A DNA stretch of 64,000 bases from Leishmania donovani (Eukaryota > Euglenozoa > Kinetoplastea > Trypanosomatida > Trypanosomatidae): assembly GCF_000227135.1 (NCBI RefSeq), contig NC_018262.1:1763502-1827501 (forward strand). Reading direction: 5' to 3'. Shown in pieces: positions 20,542 through 31,842 of the stretch; position 1 is the stretch's first letter, and each line of letters opens with the position of its first letter. A model generated the notes under the pieces. The model saw nothing but the letters and a program-made list of their open reading frames with translations. It made no database searches and was not told the DNA's origin. Made by a program: the position numbers and the translations under genes.

Positions 20542-20756
20542 CGGACACCCTCGTCTCTGCTCGCGGTAAGGCGAGCAACGCTGGCAAGTCGTATGGCCAG
20601 ATCGCGAAGGAGATGGGCTACATAAATGTGTGCAGCAAGGGTCTCGGAACTCGTATCCTGATGATCGGCACGCTGACGGGTCTGCAGTGGTGGATCTACG
20701 ACACCTACAAGACCGCCCTCGGCATGGGCACGAGCGGTGGCAACGCCAAGAAATGA
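20542..20756 (+). CDS. Mitochondrial phosphate carrier, 3' fragment (copy 4 or assembly duplicate)
   Basis: The last ~70 codons of a phosphate carrier, from the third carrier motif to GTSGGNAKK and TGA at 20754-20756. Positions 20542-20855 match 20129-20442 at a constant offset of 413, covering coding sequence and 3' UTR, by eye without a mismatch. Either a fourth copy homogenised with copy 3, or, more simply, two overlapping contigs placed side by side with a gap. In the second case this fragment and copy 3 are one gene. Confidence 0.6.
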
Positions 20757-23019
20757 AATGGTGGCCTTGTCGAATGTGAGCCCAGGGAGAGAATGTAAGG
20801 GGGCTGGAAAATGCGCAGATGTAGTTAGGTGTAAGCTGCTCGCATGGCGGTGTGGGACGTCTGTGAGTAAACAATGAGGTTTGTTGTGAGCTGTGGAGGG
20901 AAAGCTGATCTGCAGGCCAGTGTGTGTGAGATGGGCTGTAAAAGAATGGCCCTTTTTGTTGCACATGGGTCTTCTTTCTCCTCCATTAGTGACCGCTTCA
21001 TGTTGGTTCCATTCAACTTTCTCCTTGTACATATGTGTGCGTGTCTGAAATATTTAACGTGAGATGTCGACGCGCCCTCTATTCTGCACTAGAACAATGG
21101 ATCCGTTGATGTGATTGCCCTCTCTTGTTCGCCTGCACTTGCTTCTTGTTTTGTTTTTTCCGCTCTTCTCTCTTTTGGCACTTCCACGTGTGAGTATGCT
21201 CAGGTGAGTGCACGCGCGAGTATCTCTCTGCACGTGTGTGCGAAGGTACGCGACAGGGAAGGGTAATGGAGAAGACGCGTGCGCGGACGGTCACCAATGC
21301 ATGTCTCACCTGGCCCACCCACCCCTTTCCTTTCTTCTTGGTTTCCTTTGTTCTCCTAACTGGTTGTTACGTAGTGGCTGACCCATGGAGTAGGTGAGGT
21401 TCTTTTTTGTGTGGTTGTTGTTTGTTCTTCTTAAGTGTCTTGTGCTTGATTTCTTCGTTCGTTGGCTCTATAAGAGGGATTTCTAGGGTCGTGAGGCGCA
21501 AGCGGGCGAAAGCGAGAAAGGCATAAAGCAACACAGAGAGCGGGGAAAAGACACGGTGAGATGTCGTGATTCGGCGAACGGTCCCATACATAAACACGCG
21601 CTTAAAAGGGATGCGGTGGAAGTAGAGGTTTGCATCGGAAGAAGTGGATGCACGCACCGGTATCTTTTGTTCTCCGTTGGCCGCAACCCTTGCCAGGTCT
21701 TCCACCGTGGGCCTCATGTGGTCTCATGTGGCTTAGCAGATGCGCCTTGAAGAGGGCGTCTTTGCTTGTCTCTTTCCCACGTATCGCGCCTCTTTGTGTC
21801 CACCTCTGCGCGACCGCGTCGTGTTACCCGTTCACTCTTTCACATCGCTCACAGTCTGAATCTCTCTCTCTTCGTTGACTTCTCCGCTGTTGATTTTTTT
21901 TTTCGTCACGTTTCCTCTCTTGACGTCCCTCACGGCTGACCAGGAGAGAAACGAACACGCAACAGAAATAAGGAAAGCACCGCAGCCGGCAGCAGCAGAG
22001 GAAGAAGTCGAGAGAGAGACGGGAAACTCACGAAGGAACAGCAAAACAAAAATGAAGGAAAGTCCCAGAACGAGACGGGGGAAAAAGGAGAGAGACAGAG
22101 AGTGAAAGAGCGTCGTTTTTCGCTTGAACTGTGTCGCTGCGCCGCGAAAGAAAAGACACTAGCAAGAAAAATCTGGCAGAAAAGTAAAAGGTGCGATGCC
22201 CCCCCCCCACTCCCTCCACCTTCCCTTTCTTTCTCACGCCCATTTCTCTGCCCGTTCAGCTGAAGCCTCGTATCTTTTTTTCTGTTGCTCCAGCACGGCT
22301 TGCTTTTTTTTTTGGTAGCATCAGCTGACAGCTTCACAGTGATCGTGGTAGTGAGTGAAACTAGAGGCGGCAGACAAAACAGCTCGTTTTGTGCGATGAA
22401 GGGCATGAGAGGTGAGGATGGCGAGGTCATTGGTCGCACGGGGTCGCTTTTGTGTATAGGCTTCTCATTTTCCTTTTCGCGCCGTTTTTTTTTTGTTTTT
22501 TTTTTTTGGGGGGGGGGGTTCGCCTGTGGCACAGGCGAAAAGTCTATCGTCCTCGCTTTGTTTTCGTTCGTACTGTGTCTTTGCCTTCTTTTCTGCTTGG
22601 CGCCCCGCCCCTCTTCGTGCTTGTCGCCGCTGACAAACACTCTTTCTCTCCATCTCGCTCCTCCGGCTTCCTTGCTTTTTGTTTGTGTTTACATCCCTTT
22701 CTCCCCCTCCCCTCTAGTGACCTCTCTTCACTGTGTTTGTGTATACGCGAACGCGTGTGTCTGCGCGTGCTTGTGTGTGCTCTGTCATATTTAGGCATCT
22801 CACATCTTTTTTTCTCCCCCTCCTCTTCGACTGTGATGCCTACAAGCCAACAAGCAGAAAAGAAACGGTACCGAGTCTTCTCTCGTGTAGCAGAACATCT
22901 TGCTCCTCTCATCAGGTGTGGGATGTAAGTTTTTTTTTTTTAATGAATAGACCAGAAAAACAAGAGGGAAGCGAACAGGAAAAGTAAGCGATACCGACAA
23001 CAGACAAGGAGGCAATGCG

Positions 23020-23065
23020 CGCCAGGATGCTCACCCTGGCGCTCTCTTTTTGCGCTTCGGCGCAT
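23020..23065 (+). other. Two adjacent perfect hairpins, one with a UUCG tetraloop
   Basis: GCGCCAGG at 23020-23027 pairs with CCTGGCGC at 23036-23043 across an 8-base loop. TGCGC at 23052-23056 pairs with GCGCA at 23061-23065 around TTCG, giving a C(UUCG)G loop, the most stable RNA tetraloop. It could be a UTR structure or part of a small RNA. Confidence 0.5.
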
Positions 23066-23734
23066 TATTCCGCTTCTGCACGTGGCTGGCATGATGGATA
23101 GCCGTGAGCGATGCTCTTGCGAGGAAGGCGTACGCAGGGAGCACGGCAGATTCAGACCTTATTCATGTGCTCATCGTGGAGTTAGAGGGGGTGATCGTCA
23201 GAGCCAAGTGGAGCCTCCCGCTATGCCGAATGATGCGCGGCGTTGATAATTCGAAGGGTTTTTGTGGCTGTCCATGTCTGGCGGTCAATACCTCTTTTGT
23301 TTATGTGTTTCTCTGCATGCCAAGGATCGACGGATCGCATGTCTGCTGTACTCGGCGGCTACCTCATCCACCATTGCCTCCCCCTCCCCTCGCCTAACCT
23401 TGCATCCGGCCGGCTCTTCCTCTATCCTATGTGCTTTGTTTCTGAAGCCTTGTTCCGCTTTCGGGCGATCAGGTCGCGTTGTAACGACGGGCATCGCCGT
23501 CTAGCACACACGTGCATGTGATGCACTGAATACTCGAACGGACCGTGTATCGCTCTCGCCGCTATTTTACCGTGTGCTTCGACTCGTGTGGGCGTGCTTC
23601 CTGCGCGCCATCATTCCCAAGCACACATATAGACGCATAGAGAACACCGAGTTCATCCTTCACGTTGGTGACCGACATAGAACTGGGACAGCACCCCTGA
23701 GAACAGTCGCTCCTCCCCTCTAGCCCCGTCCCAC

Positions 23735-23761
23735 CAAGCCCCAACCACATTTTTCCTTCAG
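23735..23761 (+). promoter_or_regulatory. Likely spliced-leader acceptor for the 238-residue gene
   Basis: A C/T-rich stretch ending TTTTTCCTTCAG at 23750-23761, 28 bases before the ATG at 23790. Confidence 0.5.
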
Positions 23762-23789
23762 GTTTCAATCATCTAGAGACCTGCGCATC

Positions 23790-24506
23790 ATGAACACCTC
23801 AACACCTGATAATTCAACGTCTGCAGCGGAGGCGTACGCGCTCTGGGGAGAGCGCATTCGACTGCTGTTCAGCAGCCCGCCGTCTTTTATCGAAGCTAGC
23901 CTTGAGCGAAACCCATTTGAGCGTCACTCATGCTGTGTGCCCACCGACTCCTTCGATATCGCATCCGCTGCCGCGCCTCCAATTCAGCGTGAAGCGGCCC
24001 TCCGCGCATCGTCTGAAAGCGCGGCGGACACGGACGTGGCGGCGCACGCTGGAGCCTGCAACTCCTATCCTGATGAAGCGCTCTTTCCCTTCTGCTTCTA
24101 TGCGCGTCTCCTGCAATCGCAGGGCGCAGCTTCAAGTTTGCCGTCTGCTGCCCGGCTCGCCAGCACACGCACTTCCACCCTTCTGCAGACTCAGCAGCTA
24201 CGAGTGGACGAAGAGGAGATGGCGGCGCGCCTCACTGAGCGACTGCGTGAGGGGACTTCGATTGCGCGCGCACGCCAGCAGCGGCTACGCGATGTCCCGC
24301 CAGGCAACCTTGTCTCCCCCTTTTGCGACCCAAAGGTGGAAAAGCAACAGGCACAGCTGCACTCGGAGTTGACTGCGTTTTTGCTGGAGTTGCGCCGGGA
24401 AAACCTCGCTTCCGTGCAGCTGCGCCATCAGCTGCAGCACAGTCGCGCCTTGCGCGCGCACCTCCACAGCTTGGGCTCTTTTTCTGATTCGTTCTGCGCG
24501 GAGTGA
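23790..24506 (+). CDS. Conserved-type hypothetical protein with C-terminal coiled coil
   Basis: A 238-residue protein that I do not recognise. The first ~100 residues are rich in Ala, Ser and Pro and probably unstructured. From about residue 145 the sequence is charged and helical (QLRVDEEEMAARLTERLREG, then KVEKQQAQLHSELTAFLLEL and LASVQLRHQLQHSRALRAHL), with spacing that suggests a coiled coil. No membrane segment or signal peptide. Codon use is GC-rich like its neighbours, and the ATG sits 28 bases after a good polypyrimidine-AG, so I take it as a real gene. No function can be named. Confidence 0.62.
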   Translation: MNTSTPDNSTSAAEAYALWGERIRLLFSSPPSFIEASLERNPFERHSCCVPTDSFDIASAAAPPIQREAALRASSESAADTDVAAHAGACNSYPDEALFPFCFYARLLQSQGAASSLPSAARLASTRTSTLLQTQQLRVDEEEMAARLTERLREGTSIARARQQRLRDVPPGNLVSPFCDPKVEKQQAQLHSELTAFLLELRRENLASVQLRHQLQHSRALRAHLHSLGSFSDSFCAE

Positions 24507-27500
24507 TCGTGCCGTGTTGCATGCGGAAAAAAAAAGAGATTCACCGCTGAGCGTGTTTCTTGTCTCTTCTCCCACAGGAGTACCTAGTATTGATGAAGCT
24601 CCTCTCTCGCACCTTTGGGCTCCGCACACACACACTCACATGCGCACATACCAGCGATGAACAAACGACAAAGAGCTAACACCGAGAAAAGATAGTGACC
24701 AGAATGCCAGCATCGAATGCTTCTCAAGGGAGCAGGAACGCGATGTGACCCTCGTACAATGCATGCCCGGTATGTGCGCAGAGTGACGCACTTACATACA
24801 TTCCTGGCTCGCGCCACCTCCTCATCCCACCCAGACCCTCGCAGCCGCATCCCTGCTCATAACATGTGCCCTCTTCTGACGCTTCTTGCTCGCTTGCTCG
24901 CTTCTCTACCGCTGCTACCTTCCCGCAAGGCACAAACATGAAGCATAGAACGGTACTGCCCTTGCACTTTCTTCTCTGCCCCTTCCCCCTCTTCTGCCTT
25001 TCTCTCTTTTCGCATCGCTTCCGCTGGGGGATAACGACCCGAATCCGTCTCCCCAATCCATGCTGATCGTCTTGGTGTTTGCATCGGCGCGCCGACGTCG
25101 ACACACGCCTCCGTCGAACCGCTGGTGGCTTTCTCCTCCCCTTGCATGCAACATTGCTTTATGACGCAACCCAGAATCTGCACGCGCGCACGCACACACA
25201 CACACACAGGCACACCCTCCTGTGCCACCCCTTCCTCTCCGCTACACTTTAAGCAAGTAACCGTCACAAGCGACAAAAGTTTCCTCCATACTTTTGTTGT
25301 TTTGTTTTGTTGTTTTTCCTTTCGCGCGCGTGTGTGTTTGTTCTTTGTTCTTCTCGCTATTCTTGCGTCCTTTCACCTGACTCGCTGACCCTCCTCCGAT
25401 ACCTTCCTTTGCCTTCGCCCTTTTGTTTCGCTTTCGACACCCTTCATCAGCTACTCTACAGCCCCCCCCCTCCACACACACACGCACACATCACTCATCA
25501 CACCGCCTCCTGCACGTTCGCGGTCTTTGCGCTGCTTCTCTCCCTTTCTTAACGGCCCCGATCGTACACTTACGCTTTCCGAAAGAAAAAAGAAACAGAA
25601 AAGGAGAAAACGCACACGGCAAGGTGCCACATTCGCTCAGGGAGTAGCAAGAAAGGTCAGACAGAACAACCGTACAAGCCACCTGTTCACCCCACTCAGC
25701 TCAGTCATCATCGCGCCGCCCTCTCGTCTACCTCCGCGTTCAGCGTCTCTCGACACAGACAAACGAGAAGAACCAAAGAAAGTTGTTTTGACTTCCCACA
25801 CTTCTTTTCGCTCTCACTGTTATCGGCTTCTGTTCTTCTTCGTGCCTTATTATACGCCCCCGTGCACCCACCCAACCCCCTCTCACACAAGCTGAGTGCA
25901 CGTGACACTACTCAGACGCGCTTAACGGCAACCCCTTTGAGAAACCAGTATATACACCAGCTCGCTCTTGCGACCATTTTTTTTGGTTGCTGCTTTGTCC
26001 GACCTCTCCGTTTTCCCTTTCTCGTCCGCATCTCTCACCCACCGCGAAGTCCTTGGTATCTCTCTCGTCTCGACTACAACACCCAAGCGCCCTCTTACAC
26101 ACGTTGTGGGAGGGGGTTTCTCTGGAAGCTGATCTCTCCCTCTGCCCGTGCTTCTCTCCGTGTTCACCGCCTTCCCCTCCCACTCTCCTCATCATTTTCC
26201 ACGCGATTAGGGGTAGCTGTACTTCACCTATTGGCTGTTCTGTGCGTCTCTCTCTCTTCGCGCTCTTGTAACGCGAGTTAGTGGTCGTAGGGCTTCTTTT
26301 TGGTTCGCTTCACTCCTCGTTTTGTTCCCCATTCGGGAGATCGCACTGTTCTCTTAGTTCTGTTTTCGTTGTTTTCTTCATCTCTTTTTCACCCGCTGCG
26401 CCCTTCCCTCCCCTCGGCTCCGATCTTGATCTACACAATCTCATCTTTTTCCCTTTTTCCTCTTCCGCTTGCTTTGTCTTGTCCAACTGTGACAAGGTCC
26501 TCCCTCTCCTCCCTTCTTTGTGTGAACACCTCTCCTCTCCCCCTCTCCCTCTTGGTTGGCCGCTCCTTTCACTCGCCCTCTCTCTTTCTTTGATTTAATG
26601 TGCGTGTGCATGTGTGTGTGTGTGTGTGTTGTTTTCCGTCCCGCTTATTTGATCTCTTGTTTTGTGTATTTTTTTTCTCTTTTTTGGATTCGTACGTACA
26701 TCTTTCGCTCAGCTTTTTATCACCCTTTCCTCGTCTCAAGTCACCACGTCGAGCTTCACCTCACATCTCCCACACACACGACGCCTATCTCCCACTCCCT
26801 TTCACTTCATCAGCGACGCGCACGGGCAGATATCATTTTCGTTGTTGCTACTCTCTCCCCGCTTTCACCGCTTCTGCCTCGTCGTGTGTGTGTGCTTGAG
26901 CGCGCTGTGAGTTTGCTTGCGTATTTCGTCTAGCAACAGAGACTTTCAAGAAGGCAATCAAGCTGTATAGCGAGAGCGTGCACAGAGAAGGAGGCAATTT
27001 TTTTAAGGCAGAGACTACCTGTATTGCGTGGCACACTGGGAATAAGGTGTGCTTCTACATGCGCGGATACCCTTTCGAACCTTTTCCCTCACCCACACAC
27101 GTGTTCCTCTTGACGCTCCGCCCCCTTCCCCGCACCACTCATACACACACGCTTGTCTGGACTTGATCCCTTTTCATCCCCTTCTCATTACCTGCTTTCC
27201 TTTGCCGTTCAACCCTTTGCGTCTCCTTGTACCCTACCCCTCTTTCCGTCGATCTCGATTTTTCTGTAGTTGGTGCTCTCGCCTGCATCTTCGTCATCCT
27301 TTCGCGGAAAGGTCTCTACCCGCTGTTCTCTGCAGTTGGTACGCCGCTGCCGCCCTGTCGCACGGCCGTCGTTTTTTTTTTTCGTTGTTCGCTCTCCAAC
27401 ACTACCACCACCACCCTCCCTTTTTCGTTTTTCATTTCCTTTCATTGGTTCCTCTCCTGAGAGGCGAAGTGTCGCGCGAGTATCCAACCCCCCTGCGTAG

Positions 27501-30069
27501 AACGAGGAACGAAGAGGCTTCACATGCAACAGCATAGCGAAAGCGATCTCTTTAGGCCTCCTCTGTTGTATGCGGGCATAACCGCTTCTCTCTTTGTTTC
27601 TCCAGTTTTGACCTACGCGGTTGCGACAAGTACAGCGAAACACACACACAAAAAAAAAAACATAATCATTTGTGCAGCCTGGGTGCATCATCTATACGCT
27701 TGCATCTACCCTTGGCCGCTCACGCTCGATTCAAACAAGCTTCTTCTTACTTTCCCCTTTCATTCGGCGTTTCTGTGTTGTGGTGGGTTCAGTTGGACTG
27801 ACGGCTCGCCGGGTTCCTCCCACCCCGCCCCTCCTCGCGCTGACCTTCACTGAAAAGAAAAATACAGTTGCGAAGGCGCAAAGGGAAAGAAAGGAGGCAA
27901 ATCAAAAAAAGTCCAACGGAAAAAGGTAAAACAAACGGCTTACAGTCATTAAGGCACCGTCGGACATCACGTCCTGCGAGTTCAACAATCCGGTCCCCAC
28001 CTCAAACGCACCGCCGATCTTTCACCGCGGCACATCCATAACACAAGCGTGTTTCTTTCTCTGCCATTTAGTCGTGTGTGTGTGTGTGTGCTTCACAGTT
28101 GTGCTGAGTGTTTTGTCTTTTGTCTTCCTGTACGTGGGCTCTTTCCCCCTCCCTTCCTCCCTCCCTCCTCCTCCATTTCGTGCACGGATTATTCTCTTAT
28201 CTGGCCCTTTGAGCGCACTGTCTCCCTTTTTCTTCGCCTATTATCATTTTCTTTCAGCTTATTGGTCTTTGTTCTTTTTTTTCATTGCGCGCTCTGTGTG
28301 TGTGTGCGTGTGTGTTCTGTGTTTTCTTCTCTTCTTTGCGCTCTTTCGTCATCGTTTCTTTTCAACCTTGTTACCTGCTTTAGTCCCCCTTCCTCCTCAT
28401 TTTTCTGACTCTTTTCTCAATCAAATTTTTTTGTGTTGCTGTTCTTGACCTATTCGCCCTCTGACCGCTCTTGGCTGCACCATCACAATTTTACTTTCTG
28501 GTTATATTTTTTTTGCAATTTCTTGTAATTTCATCAGTAGTGCTTCTCTTTCTGAATTATCTCTGTTTTTTTTTTCGCGTGTGTATGTGTCTTGGCCTGT
28601 GCCTGTGCACATGAGTAGATCTGTCAGCGATACCCTCTTCTCCGCTCCAACCCCCCTCTCCCCTTCATTCCACAATTCCTCACCCGTAGTACTTTCTTTG
28701 TGCTCGTCTTCCCGTCTTCTGTGCTACTTCTCTTTTTAACCCCCTGCTCCTCTTTTTGTTTCTCTGACTCGTGTGCTAACACTTTTCCCCCCAAAAAAAA
28801 AAAACGTTTTTTTTTTTCTTGTTTCGCTTGTTGAGCTCTTGTTCTGTGTGTGCGTGTGTGCCTGTATTCCTCCACATCTAGATAGACTAGCACAGCCGGT
28901 ACCAAAACCTTTTTCTCCCGCTAGCAAGGATATCTGTTTCGACAAGCTACGTATACCACGCAAAGGCGTCTATACAACCGATTTCATCTCTTTTTGATTT
29001 TCTATCATAGCTCGCTTTATTGCCTGTGTGTGTGAGTGTGTGTGCGCGCCTCAGCGCATACCCTTTATACATAGGTGTGGGAGTGCTAAGTTGCGTTTTT
29101 GTGTCGCACTCCTGTCCTTGTGTCGATTTACCGCTTTATTTGCTGTCTTTGGTTCGTTGTTGATCTGACCTGTGCCTTTTTCATTCTGCTCTTGCTCTCT
29201 TTTTTGTTGTTCTTAGTCACGCGCGTCTACACGTTTACTGGGCATTCCGTCTCAGAGTGTCTCACCCTTCACGCGTGTGTGTCTCCGCGGCTGGTGTGTT
29301 TCATTTTTGTTGCCCTGTTATTATTATGATCGGCTGTTTCTATAAGTAGCTTCTAGCCTTGGATCTACCCACAATCTCCTCCATCTGTCTTCATCTTGCG
29401 CCTTTTATTATTCCTTTCGCCGCCCAATCTCTTTTTCGTTCTCCTTGTTGCTCTCCGTGTGTGTGTGTGCTTGCGTTTGTCTGTGCGCTTTTCGTTCGCT
29501 TTTTTTTTTCATCTTTGTGCTTTACCTCTCTACGTGTGGGTCCACGACTTCTGCCCTCCCCCTCCCCTCCTCGGAGTGTCTTCTTTTTCTACTCCCCGCC
29601 AACCCCTTTTCAGCTTTCGTTTTCTTTTTGTTCTGTTTCGTTGTACTCCTGCCCGTTTGGAGCGAGTGCGCAGTCGTCCAGTCGTTCAGTGATTCCTCTG
29701 TGTCTTCATTGCCACCTGACGCGCATCTGCGCTAGCGTTGACCTTGTCTTTTCTCCCGTTCACTTTGTTACGCTCGTATTGCTGCGCTCTAACTCGTTTT
29801 TTTTTTTGCTCGTCGTCTTCATTTCACTTTGGGTTCGCTTCTCTCGTCGCTTTGCTTGTGTGTGTGTGTGTGTGTGCGTGTGTGTTTTCGAGCCATCTAT
29901 CGCGTCTTGTGTTCGGTCGTTTTACCGCCCCTCTCTACCTCACTCTCTTGGCCCTTTCCTTTCTTTTGTTGTTGGTGTTTCCCCTCTCCCCCCTTCCTGC
30001 CTGTTACGATATTAGCAGGCGCCCGCTGAACGGATTGTGTCACTCTTTTTTTTTTGTGATTAAGTCTCC
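24507..30069. other. 5.5 kb gene-free region upstream of the CCCH gene
   Basis: Almost wholly pyrimidine-rich, T-rich or (GT)n sequence, e.g. (TG)n at 26611-26629 and around 28073-28090 and 29858-29884. Long ORFs such as 29359-30015 are translated C/T tracts rich in Phe, Leu, Ser, Cys and Val. It probably holds a 3' UTR and a very long 5' region of the CCCH gene. I see no RNA gene with confidence. Confidence 0.6.
30043..30063 (+). promoter_or_regulatory. Likely spliced-leader acceptor for the CCCH gene
   Basis: A T-run at 30045-30055 with AG at 30063-30064, followed within six bases by the ATG at 30070. If used, the 5' UTR is only a few bases despite the long pyrimidine-rich region before it. 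Confidence 0.45.
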
Positions 30070-30873
30070 ATGTCAGGCATGTATCACGGCGTGTCTACGC
30101 CGCCGCAACATCCCCAAATGGCGTCCATCGTGTACGTGCCAAGCTCTCAACCAAATCCAGTGGCGTACTACGCCGCGGAGCCGGTCATGAATCCGCAGTC
30201 TATACAACAACTCCCGCAACATCAAGTTTCGCTCGTGTACCCAGACACCCCGGCCCAGCAGCGTATGCAAGCACCACAGCAGCAGGTGGTCATCCCTGAG
30301 AGCTTTGCTACCGAGGCGACCCCCTTCTACGCTTACCAGCCGGCGCGGCACTAAACGAGCGTCAACACCAGCAACCTAGTCTGCCTCGTTCCCACGGTCA
30401 CCGCTAACAACTCGCCGCAGCTGCCCATGCTGATTCAGTCGCTGGGCTCTAGATCCATCAGCTTTCATGCCGACCCTGCCTTGCGTACTCAGGAAACGCA
30501 CGCTACACCACAGGCGATGCAGCAGGTGCTGACACCAGACTACATGCAGGTCGCGATGGAGACGCCCGTGCCTCTGTCGCAGTCCGCGATCGACCCAGCC
30601 CCCAAGACAAACGTGATGAACTCTTCTGAGGTGTGCCGTCACTACATCAATGGCCGCTGCAACCGCCGAAAGTGTCGTTTTCTTCACCCTGACCTGCGTA
30701 GCTCAGTCATGCCCTCCCATGCGACCTGTACGCCTTGCGATTCAGCACCGATCATGAAAAATCCGTCGTTCGCCCAAGTTTCTCCGTTGACGCCATACTC
30801 CAGCCTTTCAACAGCTTCGCTGAATAGCTTCAGTGTTCCCCCTTCCACTCAGTGGGAAACCATCCTGTGGTGA
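30070..30873 (+). pseudogene. CCCH zinc-finger protein gene interrupted by an in-frame TAA
   Basis: From ATG 30070 to TGA 30871-30873 one frame is open except for TAA at 30352-30354. The 24 codons between that stop and the next Met (30427) continue in the same Pro/Gln/Asn/Thr-rich style (e.g. TSVNTSNLVCLVPTVTANNS), so both halves look like one ~267-residue protein. The C-terminal part carries VCRHYINGRCNRRKCRFLH at about 30631-30687, a C-x7-C-x4-C-x3-H finger of the RNA-binding CCCH class common among trypanosomatid mRNA regulators. Low-complexity Gln/Pro flanks fit that class. One base change would produce the stop. Alternatives are sequencing error, stop readthrough, or two separate proteins. 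Expression depends on which is true. Confidence 0.6.
30427..30873 (+). CDS. CCCH zinc-finger protein, downstream open part
   Basis: A 148-residue ORF starting at Met 30427, in the same frame as the upstream 94-residue ORF (30070-30354). It alone contains the CCCH finger (CRHYINGRCNRRKC), followed by a Ser/Pro/Thr-rich tail ending TQWETILW. If the in-frame TAA is real, this part could be made from an internal start or after alternative trans-splicing; the CAG just before 30421 gives a possible acceptor, but no strong pyrimidine tract precedes it. It would bind RNA, presumably to control mRNA stability or translation in the cytoplasm; target unknown. Confidence 0.6.
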   Translation: MLIQSLGSRSISFHADPALRTQETHATPQAMQQVLTPDYMQVAMETPVPLSQSAIDPAPKTNVMNSSEVCRHYINGRCNRRKCRFLHPDLRSSVMPSHATCTPCDSAPIMKNPSFAQVSPLTPYSSLSTASLNSFSVPPSTQWETILW

Positions 30874-31842
30874 GCAACAGCCGCAAAAAGTGTAAGATGC
30901 GGTATGCTGTGTGTGTGTGTGTGTGAATGATTAGGTCGTGCTTTTAGCAAGGAAAATCGAGCAGCAACAAGAAAAGAAAGCCGCATATCCGCGATGGAGA
31001 AACGTTCGAATCCATTTTTTTGTTTCGTTAGGCGTGAAAAGCCCCTCCTCCTCGGAAAAAATGCAGGAGGAGGTTCAGCTGAGAAGAAAGAGGGGACACG
31101 CAAGAAGTGGCAGGCAGTGAACGGCCGCGGCGGCCAAATTCCAGGCTATGTGAAGTCGTGCTGGTTTGCCGCACCTCCAGCGTCGATGCGGATGCGCGAG
31201 GTTGATCGTATGACTTTTCCTCACTGCCCCGCTGAAGGACTGCCGATCTGCCGCGCCTCCTCTCGCTTCTGCCGTCCTGCGATGCTCGTCCCTTTCCCTT
31301 TCACTTTCGACATTTTATGTTTCTTATTCTCTGCCATTTGTGTGGTTATTCACTTCTTTGAGTCACCGTTGCTCTGCTTTTCACTGCGCTCCGCGGTAAA
31401 GTGTGCTTATTCATGTTCCCTCTTCTCTGAACCCCCCCCGCAACTGTTGACCGGCTGCCTTTGAAGAGAGTGTGGATGCCATAAGCACACATGTGTGGCG
31501 GAGTTCGTTTTTTTTTGTGTTCTATGTGTGTGTTACAGTTTGAGTGTTGGGTGATGACGCTGAGGGCACTTATGACAGGTCACCTGAATATGTGCTTGTG
31601 ATGCTATCACGGCATCATCTCGTCAACTCACCGACCCCCTTTTTCATGCGCTGTTAGTTTGCTGTCTCTCACGCATACGCATTTTCTTTTTCCACTTCAA
31701 CTGCTTCTTTTCGTTCTTCTCGCTTTATTATGTCTGGATCCGTCGAACTGCGCATGTATATGAGGGGCGGCAGCTTTCACGTAATGATTGCGTATGCATG
31801 TGTGTACGCTCACCTGAGGTTCTCCCTTTGCCCTTGTGGGCC

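Larger units (their letters stand above)
20757..23789. other. 3 kb gene-free region with two compact hairpins
   Basis: 3' UTR of the last phosphate carrier, then about 2 kb of pyrimidine-rich and low-complexity sequence, including a T-run plus G-run at about 22484-22518. A more complex block at about 23000-23270 contains two perfect hairpins. No coding gene supported on either strand. Confidence 0.6.

Noticed and set aside
21930..22640. 236-residue minus-strand ORF
   Set aside because: Lys/Arg/Ser-rich translation of purine-rich/pyrimidine-rich repeats.
29359..30015. 218-residue + strand ORF upstream of the CCCH gene
   Set aside because: Phe/Leu/Ser/Cys-rich translation of C/T-rich DNA; hydrophobicity is a by-product of T-rich codons, not membrane helices.
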